Of a DNA stretch of 64,000 bases, positions 1 to 8,715 are shown piece after piece. Position 1 is the first letter of the stretch, and each line of letters opens with the position of its first letter. The position numbers and the translations under genes are program-made. The notes under the pieces were generated by a model, which did no database searches, had not been told where the DNA came from, and was given only the letters and a program-made list of their open reading frames with translations. This stretch comes from JANWWM01 sp046719715 (GTDB lineage Bacteria > Bacteroidota > Chlorobiia > Chlorobiales > Thermochlorobacteraceae): positions 28,885 through 92,884 of the forward strand of contig JBDNCJ010000005.1 of NCBI GenBank assembly GCA_046719715.1, in the 5' to 3' direction.

Positions 1-937
1 TCACCATCACGGCGGCGGGTGAACGCATAGACACGTCGCCAAGTGGGTAGTTCAAAATCGCTCGAATGTGATTTTCAAATTGCGACGTCGTGCACGCCTC
101 AATCGTGTAATGGCCGGAGTTGTGCGGACGAGGCGCAAGCTCGTTGATTAAAATTTTTCCGTCTTCTTTTACAAACAGTTCAACACCGAAAACACCAACG
201 CCCTCAATCGACTCAATCGCGACTTGCGCCAAGTTGCGCGCCGCCCACTCGGTTTCTTCCCCAATCTCGGCGGGGGCTTTCACGATTTTGCAAATATGAT
301 TTTCCTGAATCGTCTCTACAATCGGATACACTTTGACCGATTCATCGCGCGTGCGAGCGACGATGGTGGCGAGTTCTTTTTCAAATTTCACAAAGGCTTC
401 CGCCATGAGGGCGCGAGAAGGAAATCCCAACGCCGCCATGGCATCAGGAATATCGGCGGGCGCGTGAATCGTGCGATTGCCGTAGCCGTCGTAGCCGCCT
501 GTGCGCGATTTGAGCAAAAAGGGGTAGCGATAATGTCGCCCGAAGTCTTCGGCGTCCTCAATCGAATTTATGGGGGCAAAATCGGCAACGGGCAAGTTGC
601 TATGGCGAAGCGTTTCTTTTTGAACGAGTTTATCTTGAACGAGCGCAATCGTTCGCGAACTCGGAAACACCGACTTGCCCAGCGATTCCAAATACTCGAG
701 CACGCTCGGCGCGATGAATTCATTTTCCAAAGTAATGACCGATGCTTGCTCGGCGAACTTGATGAGTTCGGATTGCTCCGACCACTCACCGACAAATGAA
801 TACGGGGTAACTTGACTTGCAGGGCTATTGGGCGTGCGCTCGTAAATAGCGACCGTCATACCTAAACGAAACGCGCTGTATGCCGACATTCGCGCTAATT
901 GCCCGCCGCCTAAAATGCCAATTCTAATCGTCTCCAA
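1..937 (-). CDS. purK: 5-(carboxyamino)imidazole ribonucleotide synthase PurK, 3' end off window
   Basis: ATP-grasp enzyme of purine synthesis that uses ATP and bicarbonate to turn AIR into N5-CAIR in the cytosol. Reading the minus strand gives an open frame to base 1 of about 312 codons. The N-terminus has the nucleotide-binding stretch IGILGGGQLARM, the middle has LLKSRTGGYDGYGN, and near the window edge is the PurK signature APRPHNSGHYTIEA. About 50-80 C-terminal residues are missing because the window ends. The start is uncertain: TTG at 937 is the first plausible start codon, 19 bases after the stop of the upstream T9SS gene, and no ATG fits before the conserved N-terminus. Confidence 0.93.
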   Translation of the reverse strand, partial: METIRIGILGGGQLARMSAYSAFRLGMTVAIYERTPNSPASQVTPYSFVGEWSEQSELIKFAEQASVITLENEFIAPSVLEYLESLGKSVFPSSRTIALVQDKLVQKETLRHSNLPVADFAPINSIEDAEDFGRHYRYPFLLKSRTGGYDGYGNRTIHAPADIPDAMAALGFPSRALMAEAFVKFEKELATIVARTRDESVKVYPIVETIQENHICKIVKAPAEIGEETEWAARNLAQVAIESIEGVGVFGVELFVKEDGKILINELAPRPHNSGHYTIEACTTSQFENHIRAILNYPLGDVSMRSPAAVMV

Positions 938-956
938 GAGTAAAGTTTGGATAAAG

Positions 957-1994
957 TTATTTTGCGAGAATCATCTTGCGCATCTCCGACTGCGTGCCCA
1001 CCGTTAGTCGATAAAAATACAAGCCGCTTGACAAATTAAATTGAGCCGCATTGAAGATGAGCCGATATGCCCCCGCGCTCTGTCGTGTCTGAACAAGCGT
1101 TGCGACCTTTCTACCAAGCACATCAAAAACTTCCAAGCGAACATCGCTTGCCGCCGAGAGCCGATACGTGAAAGTCGTTGTTGGATTAAATGGATTTGGA
1201 TAATTCTGTGCCAATTCAAATGCAATCGGCACGCTTTGCGGTGCGGAAAGCGGCGGCGTCGAAAGCACAGTAATCTGTCCGGGCAACGTAAAAGCGGGAA
1301 CGCCAAATGTGGAAAGGTCAATGCGAACCGTGGGCGTAACGCGCTTGACAATCCATGTGTTTGAGGCGATCCAAGTGGTGTCGGGAATTGAGAATAGCGG
1401 AAGTGGCGGGAACGGCGGCGGCAAAACTTGTGTGCCGACGCTCGTTGTAATCAAAAAGCGTTTTGCATTGGGGAAAGTGCCAAAGGGAACGCTCACGGTT
1501 TGGTCTGAAAGGCGTCTACCGGTTACAGTAATCACAAGCGGAAGCGTGGTATTTGAATCTAAGGGAACGGTAAATGAGCGCGTCAGCAACGTGTAGTTTT
1601 GATTGACGGCTTGGGCGAAGCGGTAAGTCGAATACCAACCGGTCAAGGTTTGGAGCGAATCGGCAAGGGCGGGCGGAAGCGTGCCCAAAGGAAGTTCGGC
1701 GCCAATGTATTGAAAGGCGGTTGAACCGTCTAAACTGACAAACGACGAATCCCCTAAAACGCCGTCAAGCGAGAGAATAACTTTCGCAGGTCTGCCTTGA
1801 TAAAATGTGTCGCCAAGCAAGGAGTCGGTCTGTGTGCGTTGTGTGCCGGGAATGACGTTTTGGAGCGTATCCAAGGTGGCGATGCTGTAGTGCCATGTGT
1901 AGACTGGTTGCGCTGGGAAAAAAGACGCGGCAGTTTGTGCCGTTGCACAGAGCGAAGTTGAAACGAAGAGTATAAGTAGAATCCACTGCTTCAT
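957..1994 (-). CDS. T9SS type A sorting domain protein, function unknown
   Basis: Exported protein of 345 residues. Residues 1-20 form a typical signal peptide ending in CATAQ. The last ~85 residues are a type IX secretion C-terminal sorting domain: AQNYPNPFNPTTTFTYRL, then FDVLGRKVATLV, then SGLYFYRL and a final RKMILAK. In known T9SS organisms this domain directs passage across the outer membrane and is removed or anchored at the surface. The central ~230 residues are beta-rich and match no family I recognise, so the cargo role is unknown. It sits 19 bases upstream of purK on the same strand and could be cotranscribed with it. Confidence 0.88.
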   Translation of the reverse strand: MKQWILLILFVSTSLCATAQTAASFFPAQPVYTWHYSIATLDTLQNVIPGTQRTQTDSLLGDTFYQGRPAKVILSLDGVLGDSSFVSLDGSTAFQYIGAELPLGTLPPALADSLQTLTGWYSTYRFAQAVNQNYTLLTRSFTVPLDSNTTLPLVITVTGRRLSDQTVSVPFGTFPNAKRFLITTSVGTQVLPPPFPPLPLFSIPDTTWIASNTWIVKRVTPTVRIDLSTFGVPAFTLPGQITVLSTPPLSAPQSVPIAFELAQNYPNPFNPTTTFTYRLSAASDVRLEVFDVLGRKVATLVQTRQSAGAYRLIFNAAQFNLSSGLYFYRLTVGTQSEMRKMILAK

Positions 1995-2045
1995 GAGTTC
2001 ATGGTAATTGCGTTAAGAGGTGATGAGTTTTTGTGTCGAGTGTTC

Positions 2046-4139
2046 TCACGACTTTGCCGAAACTTCGGGCTCTGGGAGCGGTTTTGGTTTGACAGCGAGA
2101 ATTGCGGCTTCATCGACCTCATCAATTTGTTCAGGCGACATAAATTTTTTCGCATACTCTTTGTAGACGCCTGATTTGACGAAGAGATCGAGCAGGTCGG
2201 GGTCTAAGTGATGTTCGGCTTTCATTTTCGCCATGATGTTCATGGATTCGCTGAGCGTTTTGCCTTTCTTGTAGGGGCGGTCGACGGCGGTGAGGGCTTC
2301 GAAGACGTCGGCGATGGCCATGATGCGGGCGGGAATGGACATTTGTTCGCGTCGCAAGCCTTTTGGGTAACCCGTGCCGTCCATTTTTTCGTGATGTCCG
2401 CCGGCGTATTCTGGGACGCGCGCCAAGTTGCGCGGGAAGGGCAGTTCTTCGAGCATTTGGATTGTAACCACGATGTGGTCGTTGATGACTTTACGCTCTT
2501 CGGGTGTCAGCGTGCCGCGGCGAATCGAGAGATTGTAAATTTCTTCGGCACTTAAAAAGTCGCGCTCTTCGCCGTTGAGGAATATCTTCTGCGCTCCGAT
2601 TTTAGCGATGCGATTGATTTTTTCGTCAGCCAAGTATTCACCTCCGATATTGACTTGCTCGAGGAAGCGTTCATCGTCGTCAATTTGCGCCAAGCGTGCT
2701 TTGTAATCGGCTTCGAGCGTTTCTTGTGAGATGCCGTTGCGTAGAGATGCGCTGATGTAATGGATGTAAGCATCGCGTCGTAGTATTTCAAAGCGCGTTT
2801 TGATGGTGTGAATGCGGTCGTAAATCGTCTCGAGTTTCGTGGCTTTATCCATCACATGCACGGGCGTGGTTACTTTGCCGCAATCGTGAAGCCACGCGGC
2901 GATATGCAATTCATACCACTGTTCGGGCGTGAGATTGAAATCTTTGAACATTTCTTCTTGCGACAGGCATGCGGCGCGTGCGAGCATTTCGGTTAGAATC
3001 GGCACGCGATTGCAATGCCCGCCCGTGTATGGCGACTTTTTATCAATCGAATCGGCAATCAATTTGATGAACGACTCGAGCAAAATCTTTTGCTCTTCAT
3101 AGAGGAGTTTATTTTCATAAGCGATGCCGGCTTGTGAGGCAAGCGAGTAGATAAAGAGTTCGTCGCGTTTTGAGAATGGAAGCACTAAGCCTTTCCATTC
3201 GTCTAAATTTTGGGAGAGCGGCACGCGAAAGTCGCGCTTTTTATTCATGAGTTGAATAACGCCAATCGGATTGCGCTCGCGATTGAGCATGGGAACGGTG
3301 AGCATCGATTTCATTTGATAATTCCACTTTTCATCGAAAGCTCGACCGCCGAAACTATACGGCACGCCGTCGGGAAGATGATAGACGTCGGGAAGCGTGA
3401 GCGGCGCGCGCGATAAGGCGACGTAGCCGACGATGCTTTTCGGCGTAATCGGCATAATGAATCCTTCGAGGGGAATGTTGCGGCTCATGTTTTTGGCATA
3501 GCGAAAGCGCAGTTGCTTATCGGCGAAGTAATCGTATTCGTCGGAGTCGGTATCAGGTTTTTTTTCAACGAAGTAAAGACTGCCGGCATCGGCGCCTGTC
3601 ATTTCCATGCAAGAAGTGAGAATCGTATCGAGGAGTTTTTCCGTGTCGCTTTCGTTGGAAAGTGCCGCGCCTAAATCGCTGATGCGTTGTAGTTCATTCT
3701 GCGATTCCGAAAGTTCGTGTTGAAGGAGCGCGAAGCGGTGTTGTTGGCGGAAAAGATGTTCAACCCGATGAAGAAGCATCTTGAATGCGAGCGGCGTAAC
3801 CGGCGTCTCGAGAATATCGATCGCCCCAAAGCGATTGATGATTTCCTCCGTGCCGCCGAGTTCGGTAAAATCGTCTTGTGAGCCGAGCGCGACAATCGCA
3901 AGATTGCGGCGAAGTTCTACTGGAACACGTTGCTTGGCGCGGTGAAGCATCGTTGCATCAACCAAAAGCAAGATATCAACGACGCCCTCGCCGCGAGCTT
4001 GACGCGCACCCAAGTATGCAACGCCTTGTTGGTATCGATGATACTCAAAGGCGTAACTCATGGCTTTCAAACCGGTCTGAGTAATCGTTGCCGAAAGTCC
4101 TACGTCATCGAGAATATGAATCGTTTCGCTGGTCATCAT
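2046..4139 (-). CDS. GAF and HD-GYP domain protein with degenerate receiver domain
   Basis: Probable cyclic di-GMP phosphodiesterase of 697 residues, predicted cytosolic with no signal peptide or membrane segment. Residues 1-130 look like a response-regulator fold but lack the usual KP motif (ETPVTP instead), so phosphorylation control may be lost. Residues ~150-350 are a GAF sensor domain. Residues ~355-660 are the HD-GYP domain: H375, the metal pair HDCGK at 418-422, INDH at 552-555, and the hallmark HHEKMDGTGYPKGL at 582-595. About 135 residues separate HD from the next metal His, much longer than usual, so there is an insertion at ~430-545. It is a single gene, divergent from the ROK kinase. 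Confidence 0.88.
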   Translation of the reverse strand: MMTSETIHILDDVGLSATITQTGLKAMSYAFEYHRYQQGVAYLGARQARGEGVVDILLLVDATMLHRAKQRVPVELRRNLAIVALGSQDDFTELGGTEEIINRFGAIDILETPVTPLAFKMLLHRVEHLFRQQHRFALLQHELSESQNELQRISDLGAALSNESDTEKLLDTILTSCMEMTGADAGSLYFVEKKPDTDSDEYDYFADKQLRFRYAKNMSRNIPLEGFIMPITPKSIVGYVALSRAPLTLPDVYHLPDGVPYSFGGRAFDEKWNYQMKSMLTVPMLNRERNPIGVIQLMNKKRDFRVPLSQNLDEWKGLVLPFSKRDELFIYSLASQAGIAYENKLLYEEQKILLESFIKLIADSIDKKSPYTGGHCNRVPILTEMLARAACLSQEEMFKDFNLTPEQWYELHIAAWLHDCGKVTTPVHVMDKATKLETIYDRIHTIKTRFEILRRDAYIHYISASLRNGISQETLEADYKARLAQIDDDERFLEQVNIGGEYLADEKINRIAKIGAQKIFLNGEERDFLSAEEIYNLSIRRGTLTPEERKVINDHIVVTIQMLEELPFPRNLARVPEYAGGHHEKMDGTGYPKGLRREQMSIPARIMAIADVFEALTAVDRPYKKGKTLSESMNIMAKMKAEHHLDPDLLDLFVKSGVYKEYAKKFMSPEQIDEVDEAAILAVKPKPLPEPEVSAKS

Positions 4140-4349
4140 TGATTGGCGAAAAACTTTGCGAGATTTTTTTTGCGAGTCATGTTACAACAAACTGGGATTT
4201 TCAATCAATCCACAATCGGCGCGCTTGGTGTGGCTGTCTTCAACGAGAAATATAAAAATCTTCTCGTCATTCTTCGAAACTTTTTCACAATCTCTGAAAT
4301 GTTGTGCTAACTTCACGAACTACGATTTATAGAATTTAATTTTGCAAGT

Positions 4350-5312
4350 ATGTCGCAGTTTGCAATCGGCATTGATGTTGGTGCAACGTCCATCAAGTTT
4401 GCCGCCGTTTCCAAAGCGGGAGAATTTCTTTCCGAAACACATGAGCCGACCGAAGGCGAGAAGGGAAAAGCAACCGTTGTTCAAAATCTCCTTAAAGGCA
4501 TTTCAACGCTGATGGACGGGCTTGAGCCGTCGTCGCTCTTGGGTGTGGGTGTGGGTGTGCCGGGCGTCGTCGGCTACGACGGTGTGATTAAAACACTGAC
4601 CAACATTCCCGATTGGCACAACTCAAATTTGGCGACGATGTTACAAACGCAAATGAAGGCGAAGTTTGGCGTGGCGCCGCCGATTGGGGTTGAAAATGAC
4701 GCGAATGTCGCCGCGCTGGGTGAGTCGGCGTTTGGCGCAGGCAAGCCGTTTAAGGATTTCGTGATGATTACGCTCGGCACTGGCGTCGGCGGCGGAATTA
4801 TCTTGAACAAGCAAATTTTTCGCGGCTCGACGGGCGGCGCAGGCGAACTGGGGCACATCACGATTGACTTCAACAGCGACGTCTTGCACGCTGGCATTCG
4901 CGGCTCGATAGAGGGACTCATTGGACATCGCCAAATTACCGCCTTTGCACAGAAATTGCTGTCGCAATCGCCCTCGCCCATCATTGAAAAACTGTGTGGT
5001 GGCGACCTTTCACGGCTCGAACCCAAAGTGCTTACCGAAGCGGCAAACGCAGGGGATAAGGTCGCCTTGCAAGTGTGGAGATTTGTTGGAGAAATTCTTG
5101 GCGTTGGAATCGGAACACTGGTGTCGGTGTTAGATGTCAGAAAATTTGTGATTGGCGGCGGCGTTGCAGGCGCGGGCGATTTCGTCTTGAAGCCGACGTT
5201 CAATCAAGCCAAACGCTTTTCGCTCGAAGCCATGCACGACGGATTGGAAATTCTGCCCGCTCAACTCGGAAACCGCGCTGGCGTCATGGGGGCGGCGGCA
5301 CTGTGTTTTTAG
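4350..5312 (+). CDS. ROK family sugar kinase (glucokinase-like)
   Basis: Cytosolic sugar kinase of 320 residues, probably phosphorylating glucose or a related hexose. The phosphate-binding motif GIDVGATSIKF is at residues 7-17, NDANVAALGE lies at ~118, the adenosine loop LGTGVGGGI at ~143 and GAGELGHI at ~165. The cysteines of the usual ROK zinc motif (CxCGxxGC) are absent: the matching stretch reads AGIRGSIEGLIG. The likely sugar-binding E-x-x-H (ELGH) is kept, so activity is expected. A TAATTTTG box lies just before the ATG. The next gene begins 9 bases after the stop. Substrate specificity cannot be read from the sequence. Confidence 0.87.
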   Translation: MSQFAIGIDVGATSIKFAAVSKAGEFLSETHEPTEGEKGKATVVQNLLKGISTLMDGLEPSSLLGVGVGVPGVVGYDGVIKTLTNIPDWHNSNLATMLQTQMKAKFGVAPPIGVENDANVAALGESAFGAGKPFKDFVMITLGTGVGGGIILNKQIFRGSTGGAGELGHITIDFNSDVLHAGIRGSIEGLIGHRQITAFAQKLLSQSPSPIIEKLCGGDLSRLEPKVLTEAANAGDKVALQVWRFVGEILGVGIGTLVSVLDVRKFVIGGGVAGAGDFVLKPTFNQAKRFSLEAMHDGLEILPAQLGNRAGVMGAAALCF

Positions 5313-5321
5313 CGACCGTCT

Positions 5322-5756
5322 ATGAAATTCATCTTGCTTCTCAATCTTGCCTCAACGCTCTTTATGACGGGCGTAATTTGGTTTGTGCAAGTGGTGCACT
5401 ATCCGCTCTTCAGCCGCGTCGGCACGGAAACGTTCGCGATATATGAATCCATGCATGCGACGCTCACCACGCTGGTCGTGTTTCCTGCCATGATGCTTGA
5501 ACTCCTTTCGGCTGGACTCCTGCTCCTCAATCACAAAGAGGACTGGCGACTATGGGCGGGGCTTTTCCTGCTCCTCGTGATTTGGATTTCGACTATGTTC
5601 GTCCAAGTGCCCAAGCACAGCGAATTGAGCACGGGATTCAACGCCGCTGTGCATGCGTCGCTGGTCGCCACGAATTGGATTCGCACCGTTGCATGGAGCG
5701 TGAGAAGCCTCCTGATGCTGTGGGTGGTGGCTGAGATGATAAAGGATAATGGTTGA
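5322..5756 (+). CDS. Small integral membrane protein, unknown function
   Basis: Protein of 144 residues with four predicted transmembrane helices, at about 1-24, 47-68, 77-97 and 117-138. A QVVHYPLF motif follows helix 1 and QVPKHSEL follows helix 3, and the histidines in both loops are the most striking residues. The layout resembles small four-helix membrane families of unknown function such as DUF1772-like proteins, but I do not recognise a specific family. It starts 9 bases after the ROK kinase and its TGA overlaps the start of the next small ORF, so the three are probably one transcript. Confidence 0.75.
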   Translation: MKFILLLNLASTLFMTGVIWFVQVVHYPLFSRVGTETFAIYESMHATLTTLVVFPAMMLELLSAGLLLLNHKEDWRLWAGLFLLLVIWISTMFVQVPKHSELSTGFNAAVHASLVATNWIRTVAWSVRSLLMLWVVAEMIKDNG

Positions 5757-5976
5757 ATCAACCGACAAGCCATACCCGCACCATACCATGCCGACATTTC
5801 ACGATGAGGAACTCGCACTGCTTTCCAATCCGCGTTTCTTTGAACAAAAATTACAAGCGACAGAAAAATTGAAACAACTTATGGAAGAGATTCGACCACA
5901 AGGCTTGCTGGCGCCGCGCACGACGGATTTTCTGAAAGGGCAAATCGCCAAAGGACAAAAAAGATGCTGTTCGTGA
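5749..5976 (+). CDS. Small hypothetical protein
   Basis: Seventy-five residues, not assigned to a family. The ATG at 5749 overlaps the end of the preceding membrane-protein gene, and a second in-frame ATG at 5788 (MPTFHDEELALL) could be the true start. The body is hydrophilic and helical (EELALLSNPRFFEQKLQATE) and ends in a CCS tail with two adjacent cysteines. Position and frame argue for a real gene at the end of the ROK kinase operon. No enzymatic motif is visible. Confidence 0.6.
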   Translation: MVESTDKPYPHHTMPTFHDEELALLSNPRFFEQKLQATEKLKQLMEEIRPQGLLAPRTTDFLKGQIAKGQKRCCS

Positions 5977-6037
5977 AATAAGGTTTTGGTAAATTCAGTT
6001 TCAACGTATCGCCGTCAACTTAAACGCATTTTGAAGT

Positions 6038-6298
6038 ATGTTCGGATTAGGATTTCAGGAACTTCTCATCATTTTCATCATCATTTTGCTGCTCTTTGGC
6101 GCAAAGAAACTGCCTGAACTCGCGCGCGGCTTGGGCAAAGGGATTAACGAGTTCAAACGCGCTCAACAAGGCTTAGAGGAAGAAATTAAAAACACTTCAA
6201 ACGACAAGCCCGCCGGCGAAAAGGAACTCGCCGAAAAAATCAGCCGAATGAGCGACGAAGACAAAGCCAAACTGGCTGAACTGTTGAGCAAAAAGTAA
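6038..6298 (+). CDS. tatA: Sec-independent protein translocase TatA/E
   Basis: Component of the twin-arginine translocase, which moves folded proteins across the inner membrane. The 86 residues show the whole TatA plan: a short periplasmic N-terminus (MFGLGFQE), a single helix at ~8-22 (LLIIFIIILLLFG), the hinge motif FGAKKLPELARGLGKG, an amphipathic helix, and a charged cytosolic tail. FG before the KKLPEL hinge is the usual Tat signature. tatB-like and tatC genes are not next to it. It is followed by a good intrinsic terminator, so it is the last gene of its transcript. Confidence 0.93.
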   Translation: MFGLGFQELLIIFIIILLLFGAKKLPELARGLGKGINEFKRAQQGLEEEIKNTSNDKPAGEKELAEKISRMSDEDKAKLAELLSKK

Positions 6299-6324
6299 GT
6301 TTTCTTGTTGGAGTGAAACCAAAG

Positions 6325-6350
6325 AAGGCGAGCCAGCACACTCGTCTTTT
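6325..6350 (+). terminator. Intrinsic terminator after tatA
   Basis: Arms AAGGCGAG (6325-6332) and CTCGTCTT (6341-6348) form an 8-bp stem with one G-T pair and an 8-base loop, running into TTTTAT. It lies 27 bases after the tatA stop. Confidence 0.7.
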
Positions 6351-6514
6351 ATACTCAGATGAAAAAGTGAAGACTTAAAGTGAAGACTTATAAATGCAGG
6401 ACTCAATCGCGTTAAAGCCATGCTTGAAAATACTTTTGAGAGAAAACATAAGTGGTATGTGGAAAAGACCGTTTGGCATGGTCAAGCCGAACTGAAAAGG
6501 GAAACCGAGTTGAT

Positions 6515-6949
6515 CTAAAAGTTTATCGATAAACTGGGCAAATCGTTAGAACCCTTGTTTTCAGAGCCGCTGAAAACTTCATGAATCGCTCTCAAAGCGC
6601 GCCGCCAAGTGAATCGCTTCACACAACTGATATCGATTTGCTCAATAACTTGAAAGTTTTCGTCCAGCACAAAGTAGTCTGTCTTTCTCAAACTAATTCC
6701 AGAAGGGGTTTTAGTCGAGTATTCGTGAATCATACAGTAATAATGCTCCGCGTTAATGGTTAAATCAGACCAGTCTTCTTCCTCATAACTATCAGGCTTT
6801 AAGAGAACTTTCGTCAGGTGAAGGCGTATTGCCTTGCGAACCTGCTCTTTTGGAGAGATTCCGCTTTTCTGTTCTATCGCTTGCGCGGTAACGACAATGG
6901 TGGCAACGCAGAAAGAAATGGTACTAAAAAGTAGTGTCTTAAGTTTCAT
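6515..6949 (-). CDS. Hypothetical exported protein
   Basis: Small exported protein of unknown function, 144 residues from the ATG at 6949. That start is chosen because it opens a clear signal peptide (MKLKTLLFSTISFCVATIVV, then TAQA). The frame also runs upstream to 7051, but those residues look non-coding. The mature part has a predicted alpha/beta pattern with EHYYCMIHEYSTK in the middle and no known catalytic motif. No strong ribosome-binding site is visible. It lies in a gene-poor, AT-richer stretch between tatA and the PLP enzyme and may be a recent arrival or lineage-specific gene. Confidence 0.55.
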   Translation of the reverse strand: MKLKTLLFSTISFCVATIVVTAQAIEQKSGISPKEQVRKAIRLHLTKVLLKPDSYEEEDWSDLTINAEHYYCMIHEYSTKTPSGISLRKTDYFVLDENFQVIEQIDISCVKRFTWRRALRAIHEVFSGSENKGSNDLPSLSINF

Positions 6950-7051
6950 AGCAGAGTTACAGTTGTTAAAGTTGTTTGGTGTATTCGGAACTACAAAAAA
7001 GCATCTCAACTGACTTTGAACGACAAAGCCAACTACAAACATGGACATCAA

Positions 7052-7480
7052 GTCTAAACTGCTGACCTCATGCCAGAAAATTCTGCACTCGATGACCTTT
7101 ACTCGGTTATCAAGAGCATTAAAGCGCGTTCATTTTTTTACGGAGTAAGGATAGGAGTGCGTTGTATTACTGATGCAAAACTAAAACGATGAACTTAAAC
7201 ATGCATTACGGGATTTTTACGGTGTTCTAAGTGATTATTTCAAGAGGACTTATGGGGATTTGAGAGATGAAAATTAGAATTGAATCAAAAAGGAGACAAG
7301 ATTTTGCTTGTGTTTCAGGCGCAGTTTTAAGCGAATAATTTTGTGTTTATAGGTTGTGCGTATCAAGCCGATTCAGCAGTTAGGGTTTGAGATGTGTTTT
7401 TAAGGAAGATAAATGTGGTGCGTCAAAAAGGAAAAAGCGTAATTCTCCATAAATTGCGCGAAGCAAAACCACTTTTCAAT
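7052..7480. other. Gene-poor interval with a possible gene remnant
   Basis: No intact gene was found here. On the plus strand a 40-codon frame from 7071 (MPENSALDDLYSVIKSIKAR) stops at about 7191, and a second frame, shifted, continues to 7277 with LKHALRDFYGVLSDYFKRTY. The two pieces could be halves of one protein broken by a small indel, but I do not recognise the family. The rest (7278-7480) is AT-rich and presumably holds the promoter of the PLP enzyme. Confidence 0.3.
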
Positions 7481-8677
7481 ATGAAGTCAAACCGCGAGCG
7501 CACTGAAACGACGCTCATTCACGGTGGAAGCGCGATAAATGAAACAAACGCCGTTGTTCCGCCGATTTGGCAAACCAGCACCTATAAAGCCCCCGACGAC
7601 CCCGAAGCCTTTTCGGCGCTGGCGGCAAGCACGAACCCAAGCGAATTTTACTCGCGACACGGCAATCCAACCAACAAGCAAATTGAAGAAATTTTAGCGA
7701 CGCTCGAGGGCACGGAATCAGCAATGCTGACGAGTTCGGGCATGGGCGCGATTTCAACAGTGGTGCTTTCGCAAGTCAAGGCGGGCGAGCATGTGGTGGC
7801 GCAGTCCTCGCTCTATGCGGCAACGATGGTGCTTCTTCGCGATGTGCTTCCGAAGTGGAACATCGAAGTCAGTTTTGTGAATCAAACCGACAACGCCGCC
7901 TTCGAAGCGGCAATAAGACCGAACACAAAACTTATCTATGTCGAAACACCGTCCAATCCGATGATGCGTCTCACAGACCTTGCCTTTATCGGCAAACTTG
8001 GACATGCACGCAACATCATCACCGTTTGCGACAACACCTTTGCAACTCCGCTTAACCAACGACCGCACGATTTTGGAATTGATGCCATTGTGCATAGCGC
8101 AACGAAATACTTGGGCGGACACAGCGACCTCACCGCTGGCGCAATTTGCGCCTCAAAATCTATCGTTGAAGACTGTTGGAAAATGATGATTGTGCTGGGC
8201 GCACCGCTTGCCTCGTTTGATGCGTGGCTTTTGCTTCGCGGCTTACGCACGCTTTCGCTTCGAGTCAAAACGCATAACGAAAATGCGTATCGGCTTGCTC
8301 TATTTTTGGAATCGCACCCAAAAATTGAGCGCGTGCATTTTCCGTTTCTTCAATCGCACCCACAGCACGGATTAGCAAAAGCACAAATGCACGGCTGTTC
8401 AGGCATGATGAGCGTTGAAGTGAAGGGCGAAACAGAAGAAGAGCGATTTGAACGCGCTCAACACTTGATTAAGCGGCTGAAACTTGCCGTCAATGCCGTG
8501 AGTTTGGGCGGCGTGGAAACGCTTGTCGTCCACCCCGCCTCAATGTGGCGGTATCACTACACCGATGAGCAGCGACGGGCGGCGGGAATTGACACGGGAT
8601 TGGTTCGGCTTTCGGTCGGCATCGAGCATAGTGATGATTTGATTTCGGATTTCGAGCAGGCTTTGTCGGAAGCATGA
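7481..8677 (+). CDS. Cys/Met metabolism PLP-dependent enzyme (gamma-synthase/gamma-lyase type)
   Basis: Fold type I PLP enzyme of 398 residues handling sulfur amino acids. The PLP lysine lies in SATKYLGGHSD at residue ~208, preceded by the cofactor aspartate in TVCDNTFATP, with YSRHGNPTNKQIEE near the N-terminus and a C-terminal DTGLVRLSVGIEH block. These fit the MetB/MetC/MdeA family. Cystathionine gamma-synthase, gamma-lyase and methionine gamma-lyase cannot be separated by eye. The start at 7481 (MKSNRERTETTLIHGG) matches the usual N-terminus, while the 29 upstream in-frame residues look spurious. It appears to be a single-gene transcript. Confidence 0.9.
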   Translation: MKSNRERTETTLIHGGSAINETNAVVPPIWQTSTYKAPDDPEAFSALAASTNPSEFYSRHGNPTNKQIEEILATLEGTESAMLTSSGMGAISTVVLSQVKAGEHVVAQSSLYAATMVLLRDVLPKWNIEVSFVNQTDNAAFEAAIRPNTKLIYVETPSNPMMRLTDLAFIGKLGHARNIITVCDNTFATPLNQRPHDFGIDAIVHSATKYLGGHSDLTAGAICASKSIVEDCWKMMIVLGAPLASFDAWLLLRGLRTLSLRVKTHNENAYRLALFLESHPKIERVHFPFLQSHPQHGLAKAQMHGCSGMMSVEVKGETEEERFERAQHLIKRLKLAVNAVSLGGVETLVVHPASMWRYHYTDEQRRAAGIDTGLVRLSVGIEHSDDLISDFEQALSEA

Positions 8678-8715
8678 GAGATGCTATTGCCTTACAGATT
8701 CTGACTGAACTGTTA

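Noticed and set aside
224..799. Plus-strand frame of 191 codons near the window start
   Set aside because: It is antisense to purK, whose minus-strand frame contains full PurK motifs.
4574..5203. Minus-strand frame of 209 codons across the ROK kinase
   Set aside because: Pro/Ser-rich shadow of the plus-strand kinase with no recognisable domain.
6364..6389. Two exact 13-base tandem copies of AAAGTGAAGACTT
   Set aside because: Too short and AT-rich to call more than chance repetition; no function can be tied to it.
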